Positions 49,201 to 59,709 of a DNA stretch of 64,000 nucleotides are shown here, in pieces. The stretch covers positions 74,622,497 to 74,686,496 of the forward strand of contig NC_044030.1 of the NCBI RefSeq assembly GCF_900496995.4. Direction: 5' to 3'. Both the position numbers and the translations under genes were made by a program. The stretch comes from Aquila chrysaetos chrysaetos. Lineage: Eukaryota > Chordata > Aves > Accipitriformes > Accipitridae. Numbering within the stretch: position 1 is the first letter of the stretch; every line of letters begins with the position of its first letter. The notes beneath the pieces are model-generated. The model did no database searches. It was not told the DNA's origin and saw nothing but the letters and a program-made list of their open reading frames with translations.

Positions 49201-52200
49201 GGTACAGTTCCAAGGCAGATGAAGCTGATCTAAGAACATGTTGTCCTAGCCCTGTTCCCCCTCATTCCAAAACACAAATTCTTTTTTCTTTAAAGGAACA
49301 ATGATAACTATTAAATCTTACCTCCCCAGGTAAGTAAAAGCACACTGGATTCTGTGCTACTACAGCCAGTTACCTGCAGCACACAGATAACTATTCCCTG
49401 GTTATCTTAAATCGCTACATGTCAGTACAATGCAGAGACACTCAAGTTTTAAAAAGCTCAGGCTTGAGACCAAAACTAATACATAAAACTTTCAAGGATG
49501 TTTAAAAAAAGCAAGTGGAGCTACTATTAGAATCTAACTCATGGATAGTTTCTCCAAGTTTAAAGTATTTGTTCCACATTTACATACTTGGCTTGTCTGA
49601 GCTTCTGCTGCCTCCGAAATTCCTCTGCTTTCTTAGTTTTTTCTGCATTTTGTTGTTCTACAAGTTTTCTGTGAGCCTGTAGTCTTTTATCCCTTTTACG
49701 AACAAAGGCTACTAGCTGACGGACCACTTCATTCCTCTCTTTCCTTGCTTTATCTCTCACTTTCTTGTTCTCTTTTTCCATAGCTCGTTTCTCCCAGCGG
49801 TTTGAAGCTTGTCGTGTGTCATATTCTTCTTTCCAAGCAAAGTTTTTCTGAGTACAGAAACTCTGCCAATATGCATAGAAAGGGTGGACTACCTGTAAGA
49901 AAAACAAAATTTAAACAAGTCATTTGTTTGTGAGGGGACAAAAACCATACCAAATAATACAGGACTTTTGTAGCAGTTTTGTGTCTTCTATACAGGCCAC
50001 AGTTTTCCCTCAGAGTATAAATAAATCACATAAAGGTTTACAGAAACCCTTCATCAGCTGTATGAGCTAAGACTTTCTTCTCCTCAGCAGCTACCTGAAA
50101 TCCAAGCACATCTCTGACATTCTCCAGAAGACTGTACAGCAGCTCTTGCTGAACTCCCAGGTGAACTTTGTTTTGCCTACTACTTATACTTGGAGCTCAT
50201 CACTTTTGTTTCTGCACCTAATTGATCCACAAGTCTCTTCCCCTGAAGTCTTGTGAAGTCACAGACTTAAAAACGTATTCCCTGCCTGCCTGGCATTGGT
50301 CAAGCTGCCTCTCAAGCTTCTTGTGAATTAACTCAGCAGACTGAGCCACAGACCACTCACATCACAGATTTTGAAGCCTCTGTAGAGTTTTCGTAGCTCC
50401 CTTCTAAAACTCTTTTCCCTTTTCCCATGACACTCCTACCGCAGTGCTGGAATCCTGACAGTGTAATCTCTTTGTCTGAATATAAGATAACAGGGATAAT
50501 TACTTTCCCATTTAACTGAGGCTATTTCCCATAAAATACCCCTATGAATCCCTCTAAAAAAAAAAAAAAAAATTAAAAAAAAAACCAAACACAAAACAAG
50601 CATTCTGCTTCCAGAGCAGTGTGAACAGGGCAGATGTCAAAGCATGCTGGTGCTAGAATCCCAGCCATTTTTGCAGTTACTAATTGACAACATAAAAGCT
50701 ATTTTGTGTCTATAATCATGGCTATCCCATGGTCTGAGACCAAGCAGTTTCCAAAAGATGTTTCAAGATAACTCCATTAAAAGACAGATGTTGGCAGTTT
50801 CAGAGACACTACATATTCTCTCCCTGGGAAAGATTTCCATCTGTTAAGCCATCCTGTAATTTTACCTGACATTCAAACACCCATTCTGACACTTCTTAGT
50901 TTGATTTGTAACTTTGTTTCCAGCTCCAGCCAAGTTTTGTAGCATTGAAGTTACTCATTTTTAAGGTATGTATCAATTTAAATTTCATAAATAATTAGTC
51001 ATACAGTACAATTTACTAAAAGTCACAGGGAGAAGTAGCAGACTGGGAGCAACATTTGAGTACACTGATACTGTGCAGTTATTCAATGGGGAAACTGCTA
51101 TTACTTTACTATTTATTTCAACACAAGAATACTGGTAACCTTAAAAAAAAAATTCTAAGTCTGATAGAATACAACAAATAGTTGGCAAGAATCCAAGTGT
51201 CCCCCACACATTTTCTTTTCTTGCTTCCCAAAGGAAAGCATGCAATGTTTTGGAAATTAAATCTTACTACAGAATAATTGTAGATGACAAGAGTATCATG
51301 TTGCAGGTCAACCACCACACCTCCCATTTTCTAAAGGCTGTGTTAGGCAGTAAGTGCTATACAGTTTTCCTAAATGAGGCAGGACACTACATGTTATTTA
51401 AAAAAAACCCCAAACCTCAATGTCCCTTTCTGTAATGTGAGTTGCATTAAAACACTGGTAAACTGTTCTCATCAGGAAGCAAAGAAAATATTTGTTCTTT
51501 TGTTTTACAGGTCTTGCACTACACTTAAGTTTCATTGGCATAATTGATGGTTAGCACTGTGAAGCGTTTGTCTGACAACTTACCCTAAAAGCCTGGCTAA
51601 TAATATAGTACAACAGGAAATACCAATTTTAATTCACTTAAATATTATGAATCAGAACACAAGCGCTTCCTTTATAGTAATATTCTACAGTAGCAGAAAA
51701 GACAGCAGATGTGGTTTTGCATTCACCTCAGAGATCAGCAGGAGCCTTTCCTTTGATTTCAGTGTGGGACAAAGTAATGACTTAACTGTGTTACTTTCAG
51801 TTCAGATTTACACTTGGTCTTACCGTATCGTAGTCACTTTGGGAATGTCCAAACATAGGGAATTCTGCAGTACCTTCCTGGGTCATATATTCCATCTCTT
51901 CTTTTGCAATCTTCTCAAAAACTTGTCGAAAGACTGTGAAGAATCCCTGAAATAAAAACAAAACAACCTGACTTATTTTGCATGGCTCAATAATAGATGT
52001 ACAAATGTTCAGCTACAGTAGTGTATTTTAGAGAAATATTACAATTCTGCAACACCATCTCAAAACCAGGGTAAAGGCCTTGTAAGCACTTGCTCTCAAC
52101 AGCAAGACCCTTCAGTTTAACAAAGTTCCCATTCTCTCACACTCCTTTTATTTCAATCTCCTTCGTGTAATCTGTCCCTCTCACACATCAAGCACCTGTA

Positions 52201-54608
52201 TTCAGATCTAAACCAAAAAAAAAGTTTCAGCATGCTGGAGATGTTGATAAGTTTTGGGTTACACAGGATCAAGATTTAAGAAAGTTCCAAATACAAAATT
52301 CACTATTGAGTACCCTATCTCTTTTTAAATTAAGATGTTACTAATTGACTCCTAGTATAGTAACACAAAGACAAATACGGATTTTCTCTGGAAGAGGTTT
52401 TTCTAATCACCTGGAGCTTTTTAAGTTATGATGAGTATCTTAAAATCCAACAGGGAATTCAATTATAGGAAGTACAGTTTCCTGAAGGACTGTTGTTATA
52501 TTGCTTGTTTTTTATTGTTTGGTTTTTTTGGGTTTTTTTTTTTTTTTTTTTTTTTCAGTTTGAAGCGTTCTGGCTTGTTAAAGGTATTTCTGAATAAACA
52601 GATGGCATTGCAAAGCACTGGAATGCTTCACTATATAACGTAAATAAGTAATATACACAGGCTCTGTAGCTGTATCGTATAGTTGGAAATCATGACTAAG
52701 TAATTGTTGGACAATAAATAAGCAGGAGTGGAAGCTTCCCTAAGCATCCAGCATAAGTTTTGTCTGAAAAAGATTTGGGTAAGCATTATTACTACCTATG
52801 CCCAACAATTCCACACATAGCTTTTCAACACGAAAAGAATGCCAACACTTTTCACGAAATTTAAATGGATTCATTAAAGATGAGTTCGTTCATTACCTTT
52901 TCATCATCTCCATATCCCGAGTAACAGCTAACAGTGAAGTACTGCAGCAGATCTAACGTATCATCTTTACAGTCTCCATCAAGTCCTCCTTTCAGCAGAG
53001 CCTCCCTGTGACTATCATACCTAGCAAAAATTCACGGTATCAGTGATGTAGAGACACAGAACATTCCCCAGTGCTGGTAAGCTACCACAGTACACGTATC
53101 ACCTCAGTGTATACCTTAGCCTAGTGTCTGGAATTTGTGTCTCACAGACAAAGTCTTCAGAGAGGGAAAAAAAAGACAGGATCAGTAAATCTTCCCGCCA
53201 GACCTTCAGTTTACTCCCTATTACTTTATCTGCAATATCTATAGCAGCAATTTCTTAAGGGGCAGCCAGCAAACACATTTCAGCAATGCGCTTCAATAAG
53301 CTTTCAGAAACGGGTAGGACATTATTTCAATCATCCAAAAATCGGATGATCGTTTCGGATCCGAAATGATCCGAAGCCCCCCCCTCCCCCCCCCCCCCAC
53401 TCCCCCCGGAGAAGCACGTAAGAACTGAAAAACGGTCTGTCCCTCTCAAGGAGGACAAACTTAGTGCAGGTAGTTTCGGCTGCATAACCCGGTAGATGCT
53501 TCGGCCCATTTGAAAAACAAGCTACGCAGAACACTTAACGTAGCAGTTTGGGAGACGCGTGCCTTTCGAATCCGGACTGTTACAGACGCTACCTTACAGG
53601 CACTGTGCCCGTCCTTACGGCTCGCCCCCCGCAACAACCAGCAGCGCACGGAAGCCCCGCAGGCGCCCCGTGTGCTCCCGGCCCTTCCCCGCGGGGCCAG
53701 GAGCGCCGCGGCCGGAGGGAATACCCACGCGAACGGCCGCGCCGCCTCCCGCTCCGGGGCGGGGGGGAAGGAAGGCACAGAGGCCGACACCGGCGTGTCC
53801 CCCGAGCCCCACAACTCCGCGCCCAGCCCACCACCACCCCCGGGACACGGCGCGGGAGCCGCGGGCGCCCGGCCGTGCCTCCCCGGGGCGGCCGCACGGC
53901 TCCCAAGCCCCTCCAAGCCCGAAGCGGAGCGGCCGCTCCCGCCGCAGAGGCCCGTGCCGACTGGCGGCGAGGCCCAGCCAGAAGCCAATTCTAAGTCCTG
54001 GCTGAGGCAGCACTAATAAAGTCTGCTCCAGGCCGCCAGCAGGTAAAGACCACTCACCAGGCTCTTTCCTGCGGGTCACTGAGAACGTCGTAGGCTGCCT
54101 GGATTAACTTGAACTGCTCCGCCGCCTCCTCCGCGTTCTCCGGGTTTTTATCTGGAGGGCGAGTTGGTGGAACCGTGAGCGACCCGAGGCACGACGGCAG
54201 CACCCCCCACGCCGCCCTCCGAGACCCCAGCGAGGCACAGCAAGCGCCCGGCGCTGCCGCGGCGCTGACCGGGCGCTGCCTCCGGCCCCGCTGCCCGCTC
54301 CCCGCGGCCGCACCCGCCCACCCGCCCGCGACGGACCCGGAGCGGCTCAGCCCGAGCGGCACCGGCGGAGCACCGCCCGCAGCCGCCCGCGGGGAGAAGC
54401 GGCTTCTTCCCCCGCAGCCCAGGGGGCCAAGCGAGGCGGAGGCAGGCCGGGCCCCCCTCCTCCGGCCTGCGGCCGGGCCTGGCCCGCGGAGACCGAGCGT
54501 CGCGATCCTACCTGGGTGCCAGCGCAGCGCCAGCCGACGGTACGCCCGCTTCAGTTCCTCCTCGGCGGCGTCGCGTTTCACCCCCAGCACCTCGTAGTAA
54601 CACCTCAT
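43091..54608 (-). CDS. DNAJC21: DnaJ homolog subfamily C member 21
   Basis: J-domain co-chaperone of cytoplasmic and nucleolar HSP70, required for late 60S ribosome maturation. Twelve coding exons, in transcript order: 54512-54608, 54058-54151, 52897-53020, 51824-51946, 49588-49892, 48112-48263, 47664-47751, 47262-47420, 46547-46607, 44427-44617, 43952-44015, 43091-43252. They sum to 1620 nt, about 539 residues. Residues 1-65 are the J domain ([20 protein letters not shown]), with HPD at 31-33 whose Asp codon is split by intron 1. The central part is [18 protein letters not shown] plus a charged coiled coil. Two C2H2 zinc fingers follow: CPAC with HEKSKKH (about 316-338) and CTTC with HLKTMRH (about 493-515). 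The donor of exon 9 (46547) is the least certain boundary; it is chosen because it keeps phase. The acidic linker in exon 10 is poorly conserved relative to human. Confidence 0.94.
48848..48898. repeat. TA/CA microsatellite
   Basis: Alternating (TA)n, (CA)n and TAAA units in a DNAJC21 intron (gtgtatatatacacacacac and following). Confidence 0.85.
52533..52555 (+). repeat. Poly-T tract (23 T)
   Basis: Homopolymer of 23 T in a DNAJC21 intron, preceded by shorter T runs broken by GG. On the DNAJC21 sense strand this is poly-A. No retrocopy is recognised next to it. Confidence 0.9.
53342..53376. repeat. Inverted repeat centred on GGATCC
   Basis: A perfect 14-bp palindrome (tttcggatccgaaa, 53353-53366) lies within a longer imperfect inverted repeat: the arm tcggatgatcg pairs with the opposite arm tgatccga. 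It is immediately followed by a C-rich run (53377-53398). Confidence 0.85.
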
Positions 54609-54990
54609 GGCGACGGTTCCGCGTGGGGAGAAGTGCCGGCCGGCCGGCCGGCCGGCGCTATGAAGGTAGCGGGCGGAGGCGGGACCGGCGGAGGCGGGGT
54701 CGGCGGCGGCACAGCCATCCGGAGACCGGGCCGCCGCCGAGACCGCCTCCCGCCGGGAGGAGCTGGGCGGGCGGCTGGGCGGGGCGGGCCCCGCCGGGTG
54801 CAGGCCGCGGCGGGGGGGGGGGGGCAGGGCCGCGGCGGAGGATGGCGGAGCGCCCCCTCCCCAGGCACCCCTTCAGGCCGTGCCCGAGCGGAGCTGCAGG
54901 GGAAGCACGGGGCAGGCTGCTGCCCCCGACCCTACCGCCGGGTTTTGGTCTTACCGTCACCCGATGTCAGATAACCCAAATGCCTCGAGC
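53600..54990. promoter_or_regulatory. DNAJC21: CpG island, DNAJC21 promoter region
   Basis: Long CpG-dense block covering DNAJC21 exons 1-2, intron 1, part of intron 2 and about 380 bases upstream. Upstream elements include repeated ggccggccggccggcc (near 54639-54655) and a G run near 54812-54824. No TATA box is apparent. There is no gene reading in the opposite direction, so the promoter appears to serve DNAJC21 alone. Confidence 0.75.
54058..54608 (-). CDS. DNAJC21: DNAJC21 exons 1-2, J domain
   Basis: Exon 1 (54512-54608) starts at ATG 54608-54606 in context gccATGA. It encodes helices I-II and HP, and is spliced to exon 2 (54058-54151), which begins by completing Asp of HPD and continues [20 protein letters not shown] and [10 protein letters not shown]. 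The 360-base intron between them is extremely GC-rich and happens to be open, so an unspliced reading would give a false longer protein lacking HPD. Confidence 0.94.
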
Positions 54991-55189
54991 TAGAATTTCT
55001 GTGAAAGCTCGGCAGCGGGGAGGTACAGCTCCCGCCTCTCAGGTTATCAGTCTTAACTTTTGGGGGGGGGGGTTTGACCCCCGTGCTCTTCAGAGAGCTC
55101 AGGTCTGGCCCAAGGCACCTTTTCCTCTAGGCGAGATGTGTTATCGGTTGGCGCTGCGTGAACTGAGCTTTGGATTAGACGATGAGGCC

Positions 55190-55632
55190 CGGGGGTTCGG
55201 GTTGATGGCAAGTTGGGTTGACTCAACAGCGTGCCCCGGCCCCCACAAGGGCCCGCCGTGTCCCGGGGTGCACCAAGCCCAGCACAGCTGGCTGTTCGAG
55301 GGAGGTGATTGTCCCACTCTACACCGCACTGGTGCGGCCCCACCTCGAGCCCTGTGTGCCGTTTTGGGCGCCTCAGTGTAAGGAGGACATCAGACTGTTC
55401 GAGTGTGCCCAGAGGAGGGCAGCCAAGGTGGTGAAAGGCCTCGAGGGCAAGACTCAAGCGGCCGAGGTCGCTTGTCTTGCTCGGCTTGGAGAAGAGAAGG
55501 CTGAGGGGTGCCCTCACGGCTGCCTGCGCGTTCCCCGCGGGTTGGGGGGGTGGTGGGCAGCGGAGCGGGAGGTGCTGATCTCCTCTCTCTGGTGACCAGC
55601 AACAGGACACGAGGACGTGGAATGCAGCTCCA
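55190..55632 (+). mobile_element. Diverged CR1 fragment interrupted by an LTR
   Basis: Degraded CR1 reverse-transcriptase 3' sequence. Readable pieces include [36 protein letters not shown] and AAKVVKGLEGKT. Frames are shifted in places. It stops abruptly at 55632 where the LTR at 55633 begins, in the middle of the CR1 3' domain. I do not find its continuation to the right. Confidence 0.8.
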
Positions 55633-56208
55633 TGTGCTTGTTTTGGCTGGGACAGAGTTAATTTTCTTTGTAGTACCCGGTATGGCGCTGTTTTGGATTC
55701 TTGCTGAGAACAGTGTTGATAACACAGGGATGTTTTTGTTATGGCTGAGCCGTGCTTACACTGAGTCAAGGCCTTTTCTGCTCCTCACCCCTCCCCACCA
55801 GCGAGCAGGCTGGGGGGGCACAAGAAGTTGGGAGGCGACACAGCTGGGACAGCTGATGCCGACTGACCAGACGGGTATTCCAGACCATAGGACAACATAT
55901 TCAGCATACAAAGCTGGGGGGATGATCGGAGGGATGGCGTTTGTCTTTCCAAGTCACTGTTACATGTGATGGAGCCCTGCTTTCCTGGAGATGGCTGAAT
56001 GCCTGCCTGCCCAAGATAAGCAGTGGACGAATTCCATGTTTTACTTTGCTTGCGTGCTCGGCTTTTGCTTTACCTATTAAACTGTCTTTATCTCAGCCCA
56101 CGAGTTTTCTTGTTTTTACCCTTCTGATCCTCTCCCCCATCCCAATGTGGGGGCAGTGAGCGAGCAGCTGCGTGGTGCTTAGTTGCTGGCCAGGTTTAAA
56201 CCACAACA
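55633..56208 (+). mobile_element. ERV 5' LTR
   Basis: The 576-bp LTR starts TGTGCTTGTTTTGGCTGGG and ends AAACCACAACA. It contains attaaactgtctttatctca (a decayed poly(A) region) near 56075. It is the same family as the reverse copy at 14853-15449. Unlike that copy, internal sequence follows on the right, so this is the 5' LTR of a truncated provirus. Confidence 0.85.
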
Positions 56209-56215
56209 GTCCTTT

Positions 56216-56240
56216 TTGGTGCCCAGCATGGGGCTCGAAG
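56216..56240 (+). mobile_element. ERV primer-binding site, lysine-tRNA-like
   Basis: Eight bases after the LTR comes tggtgcccagcatggggctc. It differs at three positions from the tRNA-Lys(1,2) primer-binding sequence known in many retroviruses, and two of these are CpG-decay type changes. Position and match support a retroviral 5' leader. Confidence 0.6.
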
Positions 56241-56559
56241 TGTTCGAGATAACAACAGATTTGACTGGGACATGCCAGGTGGAATTTATAGCCGTTACTG
56301 CTGTTTAGCTATTAATTGGCAGGCCTCTGTGCTTGCCATGGGGCTTGCTTGCCTTACTGTATATTAGAGTCTAGTGCTCGTTAGTGGCTGCTTTTTGCCT
56401 TCGCTGCTTGCTGTACTGCCGTACCGCTGTGCTGCTTGTCATCTTTACTGTGCCTGGGAACATTTCGGTGACAGCAATGGTGATGCACCTAGGGTGGCAG
56501 ATGGCCAGCTGTTCCTGTGCTGCTGTACTGGACAGGCTGGAACTCCAGTGTGAACTCAA

Positions 56560-57010
56560 GTCGAAGGGACTGTGACCTGTGGATGAGTCCACATGGGAGC
56601 AGGACACCCTGAAGCATCTGTGGCTGTGGATGAGTCCACGCCAGAGCAGGTACATCTCGAAGCATCTGTGGCCGTGGTTATGTCTGTGCCACAGCAGGTA
56701 TACCTCTGAAGGGACTGTGGCCCAAGGATAAGTCCATGCTGGAGAAGGTACACCTCGAAGCATCTGTGGCTGTGGACAAGTCCATGCTGCGGCAGGTCCA
56801 CCCTGAAGCATCGGTGGCTCTGCGTGTGGTCATGCGGGAGTAACTCAAAACGTGTGGTGGTGGCTAGGCCCACGACAGAGCAGGTACACCCCCGGAGGGA
56901 CTGCGGCCATGGGTAAGACCACGGTGGAGCAGGTATATCTCTGACAGCATCGTGGCCCATGGCCACGGTGGGACAGGTGCACCTCAAAGCCACTGTGGCT
57001 GTTGAGCACC
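56560..57010 (+). repeat. Tandem repeats in the ERV leader
   Basis: About seven imperfect units of roughly 50-65 bp with the theme gcatctgtggctgtggatga, gtccacgctggagcaggta, cacctcgaa. They fill the region where the leader and gag start would be expected. The cacgctggagcag core resembles the minisatellite in the unrelated-looking LTR at 6440-6850. Confidence 0.7.
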
Positions 57011-57910
57011 AATATGCCAGAGCTGAAATGAACAGAGGAACCAAGTAGGAACAGGGCACGAGCAAGACCTTGAAACACAGGGAAGCTCAGGGAGTGGACA
57101 GGGAGACAGGAATAGAATCGGTGGAAGAACCAGGTCATGAGGTCTGGAACTGCAAAGCAGATTAAGAAAGGTAATGAAGAAAGAGTTCCAGAGAGGTCTT
57201 AAACTATTTGCTAAGATCAGTCAAGAAAAGTTTCTTGGAATCAGAGTTTTGCTGAGCACTATAGAGAAACTCACAGCAAATTATGGTTTAAATTGTTTGG
57301 TGTGGTTGGAGGCTGATGCCTCTCACTTTCTGTGAGAGAATAGTTGTACACTCCTTTCCCCAGCTAGTAACTTAAGAACATAGTGACTCATTTAACTGCA
57401 TCCGGCAAAAGGGCAGACTTGCAGACAATAATTTCCTAAAAGTTTCATGAAAATACAGCCCCAAATTAAAGCTGACCTCATGCTGCAGCTCTGAGGCAAT
57501 GTCAACTGTCAGACAGCGGGCAAGAACTACAGTGAACCAGACTCTGGACTTTCTGCTGCTCATCTGTGTGCAATGAACACTGCTGCATTTAAAGTACAGA
57601 CATTATCCATGAGCAAAACACAGGCTTTTCGTTGTAAAGACTTTTAAGCAATATTGGAAGCTTATTTGCCAATTTTATATGGAAAAATCTATATGAACTC
57701 ACTCTGCTTTGAAAAACAAGACCTCAACAACACATATAATTGAACCAAGAGGACAGCAATTTTGTAAAAAAAAAAAAAAAAAAAAAGTTTCTTGCACATG
57801 TAAGCGTATAAGCGCGTAGAATTCTGTGTTTTTAAGCACTGTCGCTGTAACAGTGAATCATGGGCAGTTCCATTTCAGGCTACTATAGGGGTACGCTTTT
57901 GACACCCAAT
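57010..57910. other. Unassigned spacer after the ERV leader
   Basis: Probably ERV internal sequence at first (to about 57140), then AT-rich unique-looking DNA with a 21-A run at 57766-57786. No open frame of coding character, no viral gene and no second LTR of the 55633 family are seen. Confidence 0.45.
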
Positions 57911-58740
57911 TGTCACTACCCAGGCTGGACAGACCAGCGAGGGGATGTGGTGAGTTCGGAATTCCCTCCAGCTAGATTAAGGTGAAACGACACCAAATGA
58001 TCAGTTAAACATTGTATTCACGGCAGAAGCAAACTGAACTTGGAAGGCGTTAACAGCAGGTGGCAGGGAATTGGCATGGAGTGACCTCAGTGACCTGTGT
58101 AACCTGCGGTAACCATATACATCGATTCAGGGAAGAAGGAGATCCCTCCCGTTGAGTCACAAGGTTCAGAGCAGACCCCCCTGCTTTCTACACTCCTTCT
58201 CAGAGAAGGCCCCAGGAGCAGCTGGATCCAGTCCTAGTCCCAGGCTTGGTCAGCGGTTTTATGTCTAAAGGGATGAGGTGTAGGGATTATGGAAAAGGGA
58301 AAGAGAGAAGAGAGAGAGAGGAAAAGAAAAGAGAAAGATTTCACCAGTCCTGGGTCCAGCGTTGTTTCCAGCCGAGGGGTCCCGTTCGGGGGGGGGGGGG
58401 GGGGGGGGCGGGCACGCATGGGGCTTCAGTTTGTGTCCTTTTATCATCTCCTTACCCCTCCTTCAGGCAGGCACTCAAACTCATTAGGCTGATTAGGTGT
58501 CATGCGTGGTTTGTGTTTTCTGAACCTTTGGGAAATGGGTCGGTGGGCTTGGGGGTCGTTTGGGGAGTAACTTCCCTTTCCCTGCAGACATGACCCTTGT
58601 TCAATCTTTGGCCATGCACAGTGAGCTGCCCTGCTCAGCGCGTTGGAACAGGGAACTGCGCACCCTCCTGCACAGCCTCCCTGTCCAGCTGCTGATGGGC
58701 TTGTCACCTGCCCTTCGTAGTTAGGAAGAACTTGCCCTGG
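57911..58740 (-). mobile_element. Probable LTR-like insertion, reverse
   Basis: The left edge begins TGTCACTACCCAGGCTGG. On the minus strand the block has a TATA-like gatgataaaagg near 58447-58436, a purine/pyrimidine-biased middle and an end ...GGGTAGTGACA. The same 6 bases, CCCAAT, occur at 57905-57910 and 58741-58746, which could be a target duplication. The right end is not canonical CA, so boundaries remain uncertain. A 21-G run (58388-58408) lies inside. Confidence 0.4.
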
Positions 58741-58746
58741 CCCAAT

Positions 58747-59439
58747 GTTTGAGACATTAACTCTTTCAGTCTCTCACACCAGTCACAGGTAGCGTGTACC
58801 TCTTGCCTTTAGGGAACTTGCAATGAACTCAGCATTAAGGGCTAGAATCCTAAGTTAGCCTGTTTCTCCCCCATAGCTATGTTTCAGGTTGTAAGAACCT
58901 GATTAGATACAGGAGCTACTACAGGCAGAAGTAGCAGCTTTTTTACTATTGATAAAAAAAAGCAATTAAAAGGCTATAACCCTTTTCATTCCCTAGGGAT
59001 TATGAGGAGAAAAAAATTAACACCACTCCCCAAGACAGAATTCCTACCAAGTTAAAACTTTTAAAACTACTTTCTACTGCTGTCAGACTAGGAAAGCTGA
59101 CTTTTAAATTCCAGTTCATGATGAGCACCAACGACTACCCAGTTATTTTTATTCCTTGTACATGTTACAGTGAGTTGTTTCCCAGAGGTATTCAAGCGTA
59201 AGAGGCCAATTCTCAAAAGCAGAGGTATTTGGAGTGTCTTATTCCCCCTTCCCTGTTCCCATGTTTTTCAAAACCAAGAATCCTCTCAAAGAGAGGAAGA
59301 CAACAAAAGAGTGCAAACTCAATCCTAATAAAGAAATTGATACTTTGTTTACTTAAAACTGAAGTCCAGTTAGTTTTTTCTGTAAAAAGAAGTATTTACA
59401 ATATTATGTCAATATAGCTAGTTTCATCACTTGTAACAT
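58747..59439. other. Spacer and BRIX1 3' UTR
   Basis: The right part is the BRIX1 3' UTR on -, with a candidate minus-strand AATAAA at 59148-59153, about 290 bases past the stop. No further feature is recognised. Confidence 0.5.
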
Positions 59440-59709
59440 TTATGCTGATGCTTCAGTTCTGAAAAGCTTTTTTTGCTTCTTCCTCTGAATTTTGCGTGGC
59501 TTCTTTTTATCTTTAACAATTGGTTTTGACTCTGGTTTCACAAGCTGTATTTCCACTGGCTTTTCTTCAGCTGGAGTTTCAAAGACCACTTCGGTGGGGT
59601 CTTCTTCAATAAGCACCTTGCTCCCTTTTTTCTTAATCTTTTGTACTTCCTTCACTTGCTGTTTCTCTCTAAACTTAGCTGCCACTGACAATCTTATCAG
59701 CCGTCGATG
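59440..59709 (-). CDS. BRIX1: BRIX1 terminal exon
   Basis: Acceptor tttttgtag precedes HRRLIRLSVAAKFREKQQVK, then VQKIKKKGSKVLIEEDPTEV, VFETPAEEKPVEIQLVKPES and a basic tail, with TAA at 59442-59440. The ATG-like Met of SVAAKF is internal, so the exon is longer than the apparent frame starting at 59691. Confidence 0.93.
   Translation of the reverse strand, partial: HRRLIRLSVAAKFREKQQVKEVQKIKKKGSKVLIEEDPTEVVFETPAEEKPVEIQLVKPESKPIVKDKKKPRKIQRKKQKKLFRTEASA

Noticed and set aside
53461-54079. Multiple 100-175 codon frames in the DNAJC21 CpG island
   Set aside because: Pro/Ala/Arg-rich frames in all phases, typical of CpG islands; only the J-domain exons have homology.
54623-55381. 252-codon plus-strand frame upstream of DNAJC21
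   Set aside because: Runs from CpG-island sequence into a CR1 fragment; low complexity and no gene resemblance, so not a divergent partner gene.
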